Notes under the pieces: model-generated | Databases searched by the model: none | What the model was told of the DNA's origin: nothing | The model's input: only the letters and a program-made list of their open reading frames with translations | Assembly: GCF_039621805.1 (NCBI RefSeq) | Contig: NZ_CP155073.1 | Location: 62,001-126,000 of the forward strand | Source of the DNA: Paraburkholderia sp. PREW-6R | Lineage (GTDB): Bacteria; Pseudomonadota; Gammaproteobacteria; Burkholderiales; Burkholderiaceae | Direction of reading: 5' to 3' | Length of the DNA stretch: 64,000 nt | Made by a program: the position numbers and the translations under genes | In this document: positions 26,758 to 35,339 of the stretch, piece by piece | Layout of the letters: the number at the start of each line of letters is the position of its first letter | Numbering within the stretch: the stretch's first letter is position 1

Positions 26758-28197
26758 ATGACCACAAAGCCTTCTTCGCGTTCAGCTTCACACTCGGCGC
26801 GTCCGCGCGATTCTCGTCTGTCGCTGCTGCATCTCGCGCCTGAATCGCTCGGCTTCGCGCTCGACAGCGCAGGCCAGGCTGTCGGTTCGGTGCGCCTCGG
26901 TGCCGCGCTGCCGGCCGCGTTGCAGTCGGTGCTCGCTTCAGTGCCGGAAGGCAGTGCGGCCGCCGCGCGCGGCGCGGTACAGGACATCGCTTACCGCACC
27001 ATGCGCCGCCTCGCGACCGCCGAATGGCTGATCGCGAGGCTGGTGAAAAAGGCGCCGCCGCCGCACGTCGGCCATGTGCTCGCCTGTGCCTTCGCCCTGC
27101 TGATCGACGATGAAGCAGATGCCGCCTACTCGCCGTTCACCATCGTCGATCAGGCCGTGAGCGCGATTGCCGCGCGCCGGGAATTCGCATTTGCCAAAGG
27201 CCTCGTCAATGCAGTGCTGCGAAATTTCCTTCGCGAACGCGAGACATTGCTGAATGCCGCGCAAGCCGATGAAGTCGCGCGCTGGAATTACCCGGCCTGG
27301 TGGATTGACGCTGTGAAGCGCGCATGGCCGCATGCGTGGCAAGCGGTGCTCGCGGCCGGCAATACACAAGGTCCACTCACGCTGCGCGTCAACGCGCGCC
27401 AATCAACGGTCGACGGTTACCTGCACACGCTGCGCGAGCACCACATCGGCGCGAGCAGGATAGGCGAGTACGCGGTGCGTCTGGATACGCCGATGCCTGT
27501 CGACCGCATTCCCGGCTTCAGTGAAGGTACGGTCTCCGTGCAGGACGCCGGCGCGCAACTCGCTGCGCCGCTGCTCGACGTGCGCGACGGGATGCGCGTG
27601 CTCGATGCGTGCGCCGCGCCTGGGGGCAAGACGGGCCATCTGCTGGAACTCGCCAGGCTGCAACTCGTAGCGCTCGAGAGCGACGCGTCGCGCGCGCGGC
27701 GCATCGGCGACAATCTGCAGCGGCTTAAGCTCGAAGCAGAAGTGCGGATCGGCGACGCCGGCACGCCGGCCAAATGGCATGACGACATCGACCAGCCATT
27801 CGACCGTATTCTTGCCGACGTGCCGTGCTCTGCGTCGGGCATCGTGCGACGTCATCCGGATATTCGCTGGCTGCGCCGCGCGTCGGACATGCCCGCGCTG
27901 GTCGCCGAGCAGCGCCGCATTCTCGAAGCGCTCTGGCCGCTCGTGAAACCCGGCGGCGAACTGCTCTATGTGACGTGTTCGATCTTTCCCGAAGAAGGCG
28001 AGCTGCAGGCGCAGTGGTTTGGAAACAAGTACCAGGATGCGGTACGATTGGACGCGCCAGGGCAACTTTTACCCGCTGTTGCCCGCGCGCCCGCCGACAC
28101 ATCGGCCGGTTCCCTGGCCGGACAACCCGCTGGGAGCAGCGCCGGCGCGAATTCAGACCACGACGGATTTTTCTACGCGCGCTTCCAGAAACGGTGA
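26758..28197 (+). CDS. rsmB: 16S rRNA (cytosine-967-C5)-methyltransferase RsmB
   Basis: A 479-residue RsmB (Sun/Fmu). An N-terminal NusB-like RNA-binding domain spans about residues 60-200 (VLACAFALLIDDEADAAYSPFTIVDQAV). The SAM-binding methyltransferase domain follows: DACAAPGGKTGHLLEL near 283, the PC cysteine in DVPCSASG near 357 and the catalytic cysteine in VTCSIFPEEG near 406. It is longer than E. coli RsmB (429) by N- and C-terminal low-complexity stretches. The stop overlaps the next start (GTGA), making it first gene of the rsmB-DUF4390-ntrYX-like operon. Confidence 0.94.
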   Translation: MTTKPSSRSASHSARPRDSRLSLLHLAPESLGFALDSAGQAVGSVRLGAALPAALQSVLASVPEGSAAAARGAVQDIAYRTMRRLATAEWLIARLVKKAPPPHVGHVLACAFALLIDDEADAAYSPFTIVDQAVSAIAARREFAFAKGLVNAVLRNFLRERETLLNAAQADEVARWNYPAWWIDAVKRAWPHAWQAVLAAGNTQGPLTLRVNARQSTVDGYLHTLREHHIGASRIGEYAVRLDTPMPVDRIPGFSEGTVSVQDAGAQLAAPLLDVRDGMRVLDACAAPGGKTGHLLELARLQLVALESDASRARRIGDNLQRLKLEAEVRIGDAGTPAKWHDDIDQPFDRILADVPCSASGIVRRHPDIRWLRRASDMPALVAEQRRILEALWPLVKPGGELLYVTCSIFPEEGELQAQWFGNKYQDAVRLDAPGQLLPAVARAPADTSAGSLAGQPAGSSAGANSDHDGFFYARFQKR

Positions 28198-28793
28198 CCA
28201 TCAAACGCTTTTACCCGCTTCGGCTCGCTGCCGTGCTCTGGATCGCGCTGGCCGTCTGGCTAGCCGCACCGGGCGTGGCGCACGCCGATTCGATCGCGGT
28301 GCAGCGTGCGTCGCTGCAGGCCGACGCTACAGGCTGGAGTCTCGACGCGCGGTTTGACTTCGAGCTGAACAGCAATCTCGAGGACGCGGTCAACAAAGGC
28401 ATTCCGCTGTATTTCACTACCGATTTCGAACTGAGCCGGCCGCGCTGGTACTGGTTCGACGAACAGCCGGTGAGCGTGTCGCAAAGCATTCGCCTTTCGT
28501 TCCAGCCGCTCACGCGGGAGTATCGTGTGTCGAGCGTGTCGTCGGGCGGTTTGCAACTCGGCTTCACGACGCTCAAAGACGCGCTCGCGGTCATCAAGCA
28601 TGTAACCTCCTGGCATGTGATCGACCGCAATGAGGTGCACGCCGGCGAGACGTATAACGCGTCGGTGCGCATGCAGCTCGACATCGCGCTGATGCCCAAG
28701 CCGTTCCAGATCGACGCGGTGAATAACCGCGACTGGAACCTCGCCTCCGAATGGAAGCGCTTTACCTTCACGGTGACCGGAAGTGCTAAATAA
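28194..28793 (+). CDS. DUF4390 exported protein
   Basis: A 199-residue protein with an N-terminal signal peptide (VLWIALAVWLAAPGVAHA, cleaved near residue 29) followed by the DUF4390 domain, an all-beta periplasmic domain of unknown function. Typical features are FDFELNSNLEDAVNKGIPLYF and WYWFDE. It starts at GTG 28194, overlapping the rsmB stop, and its stop overlaps the start of the sensor kinase by 11 bases. The tight coupling suggests a periplasmic partner or signal input for that kinase; this is inference. Confidence 0.85.
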   Translation: MTIKRFYPLRLAAVLWIALAVWLAAPGVAHADSIAVQRASLQADATGWSLDARFDFELNSNLEDAVNKGIPLYFTTDFELSRPRWYWFDEQPVSVSQSIRLSFQPLTREYRVSSVSSGGLQLGFTTLKDALAVIKHVTSWHVIDRNEVHAGETYNASVRMQLDIALMPKPFQIDAVNNRDWNLASEWKRFTFTVTGSAK

Positions 28794-31197
28794 AGTGCGC
28801 CGAGCCACCAGCGTCAGCAGCATCGTCGTGCGGGTGCTGGTCTCCACGGTCGCCGTCACGGCCGTGCTGCTGCTCGTGCTGCTGGCCGCTGCAAGTGCGA
28901 ATACCGAGTTCTTCGACCGCTACTATCAGTGGCTCTACGCCGCGAATCTCGTGGTGGCGATGATCTTTCTGCTGGTGGTGGCGACGCTCGTCGTCATCAT
29001 CATTGCACGCCTGAAAAAGGGAAAGTTCGGCACGCGGCTGCTGGCAAAACTCGCGTTTTTCATGGCGCTCGTTGGCGTGGTGCCGGGCGGCATCATCTAC
29101 GTGGTGTCGTATCAGTTCGTGTCGCGCAGTATCGAATCGTGGTTCGACGTGAACGTGGAAACCGCGCTGACCTCCGGGCTGAACCTCGGGCGCGGCATGC
29201 TCGACGCGTCGCTGTCCGATCTGCAGACCAAGGGTCGCCTGATGTCCGAGCAGCTTGCCAGCGCGGACGCGGCGGGCACCACGTTGACGCTGCTGCGACT
29301 GCGCGACCAGTTCGGCGTGCAGGACGCAACGATCGTCGAGCCCACGCGCAGCATGTCGGGCGCAACGCCGGACATGCACGTGGTCGCGCAGGCGTCGAGC
29401 AATTACGCGACGCTCGTGCCAAACGACCTGCCCACGCCAATGATGATCGACCAGGCGCGCGGCCACGGCTACGCCGCCATTGAAGGCGAAGTGGATGGCG
29501 ATCCGCTTGCGCACGGCAGCAAGGGCGCGCTGCGTTTGCGTATCGTGCAGCGCATTCCGGATTCGAACGCGGCGTTGCTGCAGCCCGCCGAGCGTTTCCT
29601 GCAACTCACGCAGCCCGTGTCGCCCACGCTCGCGCGTAATGCAGATGCGGTGCAGCGCGCGTATCGTGAGTATCAGGAAAAGGCGCTTGGCCGTACCGGC
29701 TTGCGCAAGATGTACATTGGCACGCTGACGCTCGCGCTGTTCCTTGCCACGTTCATCGCGATGATGCTCGCGCTTGCACTCGGCAATCAGCTTGCGCGGC
29801 CATTGTTCCTGCTTGCGCAGGGCACCAAGGAAATTACCGAGGGCGACTACACGCCGAAGCGTGAAATCAAATCGCGCGACGAACTGGGCTTTCTCACGCA
29901 GTCGTTCAATGCGATGACGCGGCAGTTGTCGGAGGCGCGCGCAGCGGTCGAAAACAATCGCATTGCGCTCGAGCATTCGAAAGCGTATCTGGAAAGTATT
30001 CTCGCGAACCTTACCGCCGGTGTGTTCGTGTTCGATCGCCAGTTCAGGCTGACCACCGCCAATCGCGGCGCCGAGCGGATTTTCCGTCAGCAGTTCCAGG
30101 AAATGCTGGGTTCAGCGCTCGAACGCATTGGCGTGTTGAGCGAATTCGGTGCGATGGTGCGCAAGGCGTTCGCCGACAGGGAAGCCGCGAGCGGCGATGG
30201 TCACGACGATCGCGGCCATTGGCAACAACAGTTCTCCGTGCAGGTGCCGGGAGAAACCGAGCCCTTGACGCTGCTCGTGCGCGGCGCGCGTCTCGTGTCC
30301 GCAACCGACCGTGACGCAGAGGACGTGCAGACCTCCGGCTATGTCGTCGTGTTCGACGATATCTCCGACGTGATTTCCGCGCAGCGCTCGGTTGCGTGGG
30401 GCGAAGTGGCGCGGCGGCTTGCGCATGAGATCAAGAATCCGCTCACGCCGATCCAGTTGTCGGCGGAACGTTTGCAGATGAAACTGGCTGATAAGCTCTC
30501 CCCCACAGACGCCGATGTGCTCAAGCGCGGCGCGACCACGATCGTCAACCAGGTCGCGGCGATGAAGCAGATGGTCGACAATTTCCGCGACTACGCGCGC
30601 ACGCCGCCTGCCGTGCTCGCGCATCTGCAACTGAACGATCTGGTCAGCGAAGTGCTCACGTTGTACGGTATAGAGGAAGGCAAGGGTGCGATCCAGGTGG
30701 AACTGGCTGCACTGCCGGCAATCCGCGGTGACGCGACGCAACTGCGTCAGGTGATTCACAACCTGCTGCAGAACGCGCAGGATGCGGTGGCTGACGTCGC
30801 GCAACCGCGTGTGTTGCTCGAGACGAGGACAGTAGAATACGGAGACCCCGACGCGGAAGGCAAGGTACGCGTCGCGGTGCGTTTGACAGTGTCGGATAAC
30901 GGAGCAGGTTTTCCCGCGCGTATCCTCACACGTGCATTCGAACCTTACGTGACGACCAAGGCCAAAGGTACGGGTCTGGGTCTTGCGATGGTCAAGAAGA
31001 TCGTCGACGAACACGGCGCGCGTATCGACATCCGCAATCGCATGAAAGCGGGCGATGTGATCGAGGGCGCGCAGATTTCGATCCTCTTCCTTCAACTGGC
31101 AGACGATGCCGCGGCGCCCGGAGCAGGGCCGCGTCCTGCGCACGGCGGTGCGTCGCAGGGAACGAGAAAAGCAACAGTGCAGACAAGGGCAGCTTAA
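28783..31197 (+). CDS. NtrY-like sensor histidine kinase
   Basis: An 804-residue membrane kinase of the NtrY family. There are three N-terminal membrane helices (residues 15-110), a periplasmic/extracytoplasmic sensor of about 190 residues, a further helix near 310-330, HAMP, and a PAS-like segment (LESILANLTAGVFVFDRQFRLT). The HisKA H-box VARRLAHEIKNPLTPIQLSAERL has phospho-accepting His548, and the ATPase motifs DNGAGFP and GTGLGLAMVKKI are intact. It starts at GTG 28783 inside the previous gene, and the response regulator starts right after its stop. It probably senses envelope or nitrogen/redox state; the signal is unknown. Confidence 0.92.
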   Translation: MLNKVRRATSVSSIVVRVLVSTVAVTAVLLLVLLAAASANTEFFDRYYQWLYAANLVVAMIFLLVVATLVVIIIARLKKGKFGTRLLAKLAFFMALVGVVPGGIIYVVSYQFVSRSIESWFDVNVETALTSGLNLGRGMLDASLSDLQTKGRLMSEQLASADAAGTTLTLLRLRDQFGVQDATIVEPTRSMSGATPDMHVVAQASSNYATLVPNDLPTPMMIDQARGHGYAAIEGEVDGDPLAHGSKGALRLRIVQRIPDSNAALLQPAERFLQLTQPVSPTLARNADAVQRAYREYQEKALGRTGLRKMYIGTLTLALFLATFIAMMLALALGNQLARPLFLLAQGTKEITEGDYTPKREIKSRDELGFLTQSFNAMTRQLSEARAAVENNRIALEHSKAYLESILANLTAGVFVFDRQFRLTTANRGAERIFRQQFQEMLGSALERIGVLSEFGAMVRKAFADREAASGDGHDDRGHWQQQFSVQVPGETEPLTLLVRGARLVSATDRDAEDVQTSGYVVVFDDISDVISAQRSVAWGEVARRLAHEIKNPLTPIQLSAERLQMKLADKLSPTDADVLKRGATTIVNQVAAMKQMVDNFRDYARTPPAVLAHLQLNDLVSEVLTLYGIEEGKGAIQVELAALPAIRGDATQLRQVIHNLLQNAQDAVADVAQPRVLLETRTVEYGDPDAEGKVRVAVRLTVSDNGAGFPARILTRAFEPYVTTKAKGTGLGLAMVKKIVDEHGARIDIRNRMKAGDVIEGAQISILFLQLADDAAAPGAGPRPAHGGASQGTRKATVQTRAA

Positions 31198-31887
31198 ATG
31201 GCAACCATCCTGGTGGTAGATGATGAAATGGGCATCCGGGAATTGCTCTCGGAGATCCTGAGCGACGAGGGGCATGTCGTGGAGGCGGCGGAGAACGCGC
31301 AGGAAGCGCGCGAGTTCCGTCTGCGTCAGGCGCCGGACCTGGTGCTGCTCGACATCTGGATGCCCGATACCGACGGCGTCACGTTGCTCAAGGAGTGGGC
31401 CGCGCAAGGGCAGTTGACGATGCCGGTGATCATGATGTCCGGACACGCGACCATCGACACGGCAGTCGAAGCGACCAAGATCGGCGCGCTCAACTTTCTC
31501 GAGAAGCCCATTGCGTTGCAAAAGCTGCTCAAAGCGGTCGAGCAAGGTCTCGCGCGCGGCAACGCAGCGGCCGCGCCGGGCGGCGCGGCGGTCAAGCCCG
31601 CGATGCCGGTAACGGCGTCCACGGTGGCCTCGGCAGCGGCTTTGCCGATGCTTTCCACCGATGGCATGGGTAGCGGCGCGCTGGCCGCGCAAACGGCGTC
31701 GATCTCGTTCGACATTCCATTGCGCGATGCACGTGACGCGTTCGAGCGCGCGTACTTCGAGTATCACCTCGCGCGTGAGAACGGCAGCATGACGCGTGTC
31801 GCGGAGAAGACCGGACTTGAGCGCACGCACCTGTACCGCAAGCTCAAGCAACTCGGTGTCGACCTCGGCAAGAACAAAGGCGAGTGA
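31198..31887 (+). CDS. Response regulator, NtrX-like but without AAA+ domain
   Basis: A 229-residue regulator. The receiver domain (residues 1-120) has the acidic pair DDE, phospho-acceptor Asp52 in LLDIWMPDTDG, and the KPI lysine. The C-terminal 50 residues (RDAFERAYFEYHLARENGSMTRVAEKTGLERTHLYRKLKQLGV) closely follow the Fis-type helix-turn-helix of NtrX. The sigma-54-activating AAA+ domain that separates these in NtrX (about 230 residues) is missing. An Ala/Pro-rich linker of about 50 residues replaces it. The reading frame is intact. It should bind DNA but cannot activate sigma-54 by ATP hydrolysis, so it would work as a repressor or sigma-70 activator. Confidence 0.9.
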   Translation: MATILVVDDEMGIRELLSEILSDEGHVVEAAENAQEAREFRLRQAPDLVLLDIWMPDTDGVTLLKEWAAQGQLTMPVIMMSGHATIDTAVEATKIGALNFLEKPIALQKLLKAVEQGLARGNAAAAPGGAAVKPAMPVTASTVASAAALPMLSTDGMGSGALAAQTASISFDIPLRDARDAFERAYFEYHLARENGSMTRVAEKTGLERTHLYRKLKQLGVDLGKNKGE

Positions 31888-31977
31888 GTCGCGCGTCCCA
31901 TTCATAAGTGCCAGGAGAATTTTTGGATAGGGGGCTTGTCGGACTGGGTACCCTTTGATATTATTTCGTTCTTCGTT

Positions 31978-32053
31978 GGCCCGGTAGCTCAGTTGGTAGA
32001 GCAGCGGATTGAAAATCCGCGTGTCGGTGGTTCGATTCCGCCCCAGGCCACCA
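31978..32053 (+). tRNA. tRNA-Phe (GAA)
   Basis: A 76-base cloverleaf with encoded CCA. The D-arm GCTCAGTTGGTAGAGC, anticodon stem/loop GCGGA-TTGAAAA-TCCGC with anticodon GAA and T loop TTCGATT are all present. The acceptor stem GGCCCGG/CCAGGCC has a C5-A68 mismatch; otherwise it is canonical. A hairpin terminator follows. Confidence 0.96.
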
Positions 32054-32417
32054 GGATTCAGCCCCAGGAAATCGCAAGATTCCTGGGGCTTTTCCTTTTC
32101 TGCTGGTGCTCGTTATCCGGTCGTCATCAAGCAGGGTGATGGGCGTGCGCGGCGGCGTTCGGTGTCGCGTGATAAAATCGCGCCAGTTCAAGGACTTGCA
32201 AGCAAGTCTTTCGGCAGCGTGCCACGCGGCGAGCCGCAACCGGCACCGAACCCTTCGCCAGACGATCAGCGGTATAAGCGCCAGCGACTCTGCGTGCGGA
32301 AGGCGCGGCCTATACTGCTTTGGACCGGCAACAGTTCCGGCACGCGTCGCGCCGCGTTGCTTGCATGGCGCACCTCGCGCAGCGCGACGCGGCACTCATC
32401 ATTCACGGAGTTTCACG
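32054..32417. other. Intergenic region tRNA-Phe to queC
   Basis: A 364-base gap starting with the tRNA terminator. The remaining 320 bases before queC hold no gene, and no preQ1 riboswitch signature was found. Confidence 0.5.
32060..32094 (+). terminator. Terminator after tRNA-Phe
   Basis: Arms AGCCCCAGGAA (32060-32070) and TTCCTGGGGCT (32080-32090) pair perfectly around a nine-base loop and are followed by TTTCC. Confidence 0.85.
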
Positions 32418-33149
32418 GTGATCCGCAACGACGCTAAACGTAGCGCTCTGGTGCTGTTTTCCGGCGGCCAGGATTCCGCCACGTGCCTCGCCTGGGCACT
32501 CGAACGGTATGACACGGTTGAGACGCTCGGCTTCGATTACGGTCAGCGGCACCGAGTCGAACTCGAATGCCGCGAAGGGTTCCGTCATGCGATAACACGC
32601 GCTTTTCCCGCATGGGCCAGCCGTCTTGGCGACGATCACATGATCGACCTGTCGGTACTCGGCTCGATCAGCGATACGGCCATGACGCGTGAAATCGAAA
32701 TTCACGCCACGGCGAACGGCCTGCCGAACACGTTCGTCCCGGGCCGGAATCTGATGTTCATGACGATTGCGGCAGCCATTGCGTATCGGCGTGGTCTGCA
32801 GATATTGGTGGGCGGTATGTGCGAAACGGATTTTTCGGGCTATCCCGATTGCCGCGACGATACGATGAAGGCATTGCAAGTCGCATTGAATCTCGGCATG
32901 GACACGCGCTTCTCACTCGAAACGCCGCTCATGTGGCTCGACAAGGCCGACACCTGGCGCCTTGCGCACGAATTGGGCGGCGACGAACTGGTTGAGCTGG
33001 TACGCGTCGAGACGCACACCTGCTATGTCGGTGAGCGCGCCGAGTTGCATGCATGGGGCTTCGGTTGCGGTGAATGCCCCGCCTGCCGTCTGCGCAAGCG
33101 CGGCTATGAGGCGTATCTGGCCGGCGAGAAAGTCACCGAGCCGGTTTGA
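32418..33149 (+). CDS. queC: 7-cyano-7-deazaguanine synthase QueC
   Basis: A 243-residue ATP-dependent enzyme that turns 7-carboxy-7-deazaguanine into preQ0 for queuosine synthesis. The PP-loop [11 protein letters not shown] (residues 13-23) and the C-terminal zinc site [14 protein letters not shown] near 210-225 are intact. GTG 32418 is used, with CGGAG before it; the longer upstream frame would overlap untranslated leader. It is first of the queC-queE-queD operon. Confidence 0.95.
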   Translation: MIRNDAKRSALVLFSGGQDSATCLAWALERYDTVETLGFDYGQRHRVELECREGFRHAITRAFPAWASRLGDDHMIDLSVLGSISDTAMTREIEIHATANGLPNTFVPGRNLMFMTIAAAIAYRRGLQILVGGMCETDFSGYPDCRDDTMKALQVALNLGMDTRFSLETPLMWLDKADTWRLAHELGGDELVELVRVETHTCYVGERAELHAWGFGCGECPACRLRKRGYEAYLAGEKVTEPV

Positions 33150-33242
33150 GTCTCAGTCACGGCTTGAGTCACAGCGTCGGCAATGGGTAGTGCTACACCA
33201 GCGGTACACCGGCATCTTTAGAAACACGAGGCAGAAAGCAGC

Positions 33243-33875
33243 ATGACTTACGCGGTCAAGGAAATCTTCTACACGTTGCAAGGCGAGGGCGCGAATGCCG
33301 GGCGCCCGGCCGTCTTCTGCCGGTTCGCCGGCTGCAATCTGTGGTCGGGCCGCGAAGAAGATCGTGCAGAGGCAGTCTGCCGCTTCTGCGACACGGATTT
33401 CGTCGGCACCGACGGTGAGAACGGCGGCAAGTACCGCACCGCCGACGATCTCGTGAAGATGATCGCGTCGCAATGGCCCGAAGGTGAAGGCGAGCGTTTC
33501 GTGGTGTGCACGGGCGGCGAGCCGATGCTTCAGATCGACCCGCCTCTCGTGGATGCGCTGCATGCGGCAGGCTTCGAAATCGCCATTGAAACGAACGGTT
33601 CGCTGCCGGTGCTCGAAACGATCGACTGGATTTGCGTGAGCCCGAAGGCCGATGCGCCGCTCGTGGTCACCAAAGGCAACGAACTGAAGGTCGTGATTCC
33701 GCAGGACAACCAGCGCTTGTCCGAGTATGCGAAGCTCGACTTCGACTATTTCCTCGTCCAGCCGATGGACGGCCCGTCGCGCGAGATCAACACCCGGCTC
33801 GCGATCGACTGGTGCAAACGTCATCCGCAATGGCGCCTGTCGATGCAGACCCACAAGTACCTGAACATTCCCTGA
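33243..33875 (+). CDS. queE: 7-carboxy-7-deazaguanine synthase QueE
   Basis: A 210-residue radical-SAM enzyme that rearranges 6-carboxytetrahydropterin to 7-carboxy-7-deazaguanine. The iron-sulfur cysteines are C31, C46 and C49, giving the C-x14-C-x2-C motif typical of QueE rather than the usual C-x3-C-x2-C. The SAM motif CTGGEPML follows near residue 96. The ATG lies 93 bases after queC, and queD begins seven bases after its stop. Confidence 0.95.
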   Translation: MTYAVKEIFYTLQGEGANAGRPAVFCRFAGCNLWSGREEDRAEAVCRFCDTDFVGTDGENGGKYRTADDLVKMIASQWPEGEGERFVVCTGGEPMLQIDPPLVDALHAAGFEIAIETNGSLPVLETIDWICVSPKADAPLVVTKGNELKVVIPQDNQRLSEYAKLDFDYFLVQPMDGPSREINTRLAIDWCKRHPQWRLSMQTHKYLNIP

Positions 33876-33882
33876 TTTTGCC

Positions 33883-34329
33883 GTGCTGACGATTACACGA
33901 AAACTCGAATTCGACGCGGGTCACCGCATTCCTGACCACCGCAGCCAGTGCCGTAATCTGCATGGCCATCGCTATGTACTCGAAATCACGCTGCAGGGCG
34001 ATCTCGTCGACACCGAAGGCGCGCCCGATCGCGGCATGGTGATGGACTTCGCCGATGTGAAGTCGCTCGCCAACGAACATCTCGTCGACAAGTGGGATCA
34101 CGCGTTCCTCGTCTACGAGGGCGACACGCAGGTGCGCGGCTTCCTCGAGACCATGACGGGTCACAAGACCGTTGTGCTCGACCGCATTCCCACGGTGGAA
34201 AATCTGGCCGCCGTCGCGTTCAACATTCTCGCGAACGTCTATGACGCGCACTACGGCGTGAATCTGCGCCTGTATAAGCTGCGTCTGTACGAGACGCCTA
34301 ATTGCTGGGCCGACGTCGTTCGCGACTGA
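33883..34329 (+). CDS. queD: 6-carboxy-5,6,7,8-tetrahydropterin synthase QueD
   Basis: A 148-residue member of the 6-pyruvoyl-tetrahydropterin synthase family, making carboxytetrahydropterin from dihydroneopterin triphosphate. Zinc histidines are H14, H27 and H29 (EFDAGHR, LHGHRY), and the catalytic cysteine C23 precedes them. GTG start at 33883, seven bases after queE, so the last gene of the operon. The preceding pathway step, GTP cyclohydrolase I, and the later QueF are not in this window. Confidence 0.93.
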   Translation: MLTITRKLEFDAGHRIPDHRSQCRNLHGHRYVLEITLQGDLVDTEGAPDRGMVMDFADVKSLANEHLVDKWDHAFLVYEGDTQVRGFLETMTGHKTVVLDRIPTVENLAAVAFNILANVYDAHYGVNLRLYKLRLYETPNCWADVVRD

Positions 34330-34425
34330 CGCCTCGCTCACCGCGCATTCAAGGGCCCATCGCGCGGTCCCACCCTTCCGTTATTGTCACGGTATGATCG
34401 CTCCGATAACCACACGGAGCGAGAC

Positions 34426-34560
34426 ATGCCGGTCCCCGCATTGCGTCGCAGCAGACCTGACGGTCGTCATGGTTCGCGCGCTCATCTGGCTCGTGAAGCC
34501 AGTAAGGCCTCCCGCGTTAACGGCATGGCGTTGCGTCAGCGGCACGGAGCGCAGCGATGA
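34426..34560 (+). CDS. Possible small upstream ORF (44 aa)
   Basis: A 44-codon frame starting MPVPALRRSRPDGRHG, very basic, with CGGAGCGAGAC just before its ATG. Its TGA overlaps the ATG of the HpcH/HpaI gene (ATGA), the classic coupling arrangement. No relative is recognised. It may be a leader peptide that couples translation to the aldolase gene, or chance. Confidence 0.25.
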   Translation: MPVPALRRSRPDGRHGSRAHLAREASKASRVNGMALRQRHGAQR

Positions 34561-35339
34561 GCACGTTCACCAATCCCCTCAAGTCACGCCTCAGGGAAAC
34601 CGAGCCGCTGTTCGGCCTGTGGCTCTCGCTCGGTAGCGACACTGCCGCCGAAGCGCTCGCGCACGCCGGTTTTGACTGGCTGCTGATCGACATGGAGCAC
34701 GCGCCGAACGATAGCGCCGACGTCACGTCGCAATTGCGCGCGATCGCAGCCGCGCATCTGCCGAGTGAGCCCGTGGTGCGCGTGCCGGCAAACGACGCGT
34801 GGCTCGTCAAGCGCGTGCTGGACGCGGGCGCGCGCACGCTGATGTTTCCGAATATCGAGTCTGCGGAAGAGGCCGCTCATGCGGTGCGCCTCACGCAATA
34901 TCCCACTGCCGAGGCGCTCGACGGCGAGCGCGGCGTCGCGGGCCTCGTGCGCGCGGCCGGCTATGGCATGCGCCGCGACTATGTGCAGAACGCCAACGCG
35001 CAGATTGCGACTATCGTGCAGATCGAATCGGCGCGCGGTTTGCAGGAAGTCGAGAAGATTGCGGCGACGCCGGGCGTCGATTGTCTGTTCGTCGGACCGG
35101 CCGATCTGGCGGCGAGTCTCGGTCATCTCGGCGACTCAAAGCATGCGGACGTGCAGGCGGCCATTACGCGCATCGTCGGTGCCGCCGACAAGGCAGGGAT
35201 CGCCAGCGGTATATTCGCAATGGACGTCGCGAGTGCCCGGCAGTCTCGCGAAGCTGGTTTCCGTTTTATCGCCCTGGCCGCGGACGTCATATGGATGTTG
35301 CGCGCAACCCGCCAGGCGCTGCAGGAGGTGAGGTCATGA
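34557..35339 (+). CDS. HpcH/HpaI-family aldolase
   Basis: A 260-residue class II, metal-dependent aldolase of the HpcH/HpaI/citrate-lyase-beta superfamily. Family marks are GLWLSLGSDTAAEALAHAGFDWLLIDMEHAPND near the start, VRVPAND, LMFPNIESAEEA with metal-binding glutamate, IVQIESARGL, and FVGPADLAASLG. Relatives cleave 2-oxo-3-deoxy acids such as 4-hydroxy-2-oxoheptanedioate or 2-keto-3-deoxy-L-rhamnonate; the substrate here cannot be told. The ATG has GGAG nearby. The stop overlaps the next start by four bases. Confidence 0.9.
   Translation: MSTFTNPLKSRLRETEPLFGLWLSLGSDTAAEALAHAGFDWLLIDMEHAPNDSADVTSQLRAIAAAHLPSEPVVRVPANDAWLVKRVLDAGARTLMFPNIESAEEAAHAVRLTQYPTAEALDGERGVAGLVRAAGYGMRRDYVQNANAQIATIVQIESARGLQEVEKIAATPGVDCLFVGPADLAASLGHLGDSKHADVQAAITRIVGAADKAGIASGIFAMDVASARQSREAGFRFIALAADVIWMLRATRQALQEVRS

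Noticed and set aside
31978..32094. Attachment site or integrated element at tRNA-Phe
   Set aside because: The tRNA is followed by a terminator and queC; no integrase and no repeat of the tRNA 3' end was seen.
32054..32417. preQ1 riboswitch before queC
   Set aside because: No preQ1-I or preQ1-II core sequence could be found in the leader.
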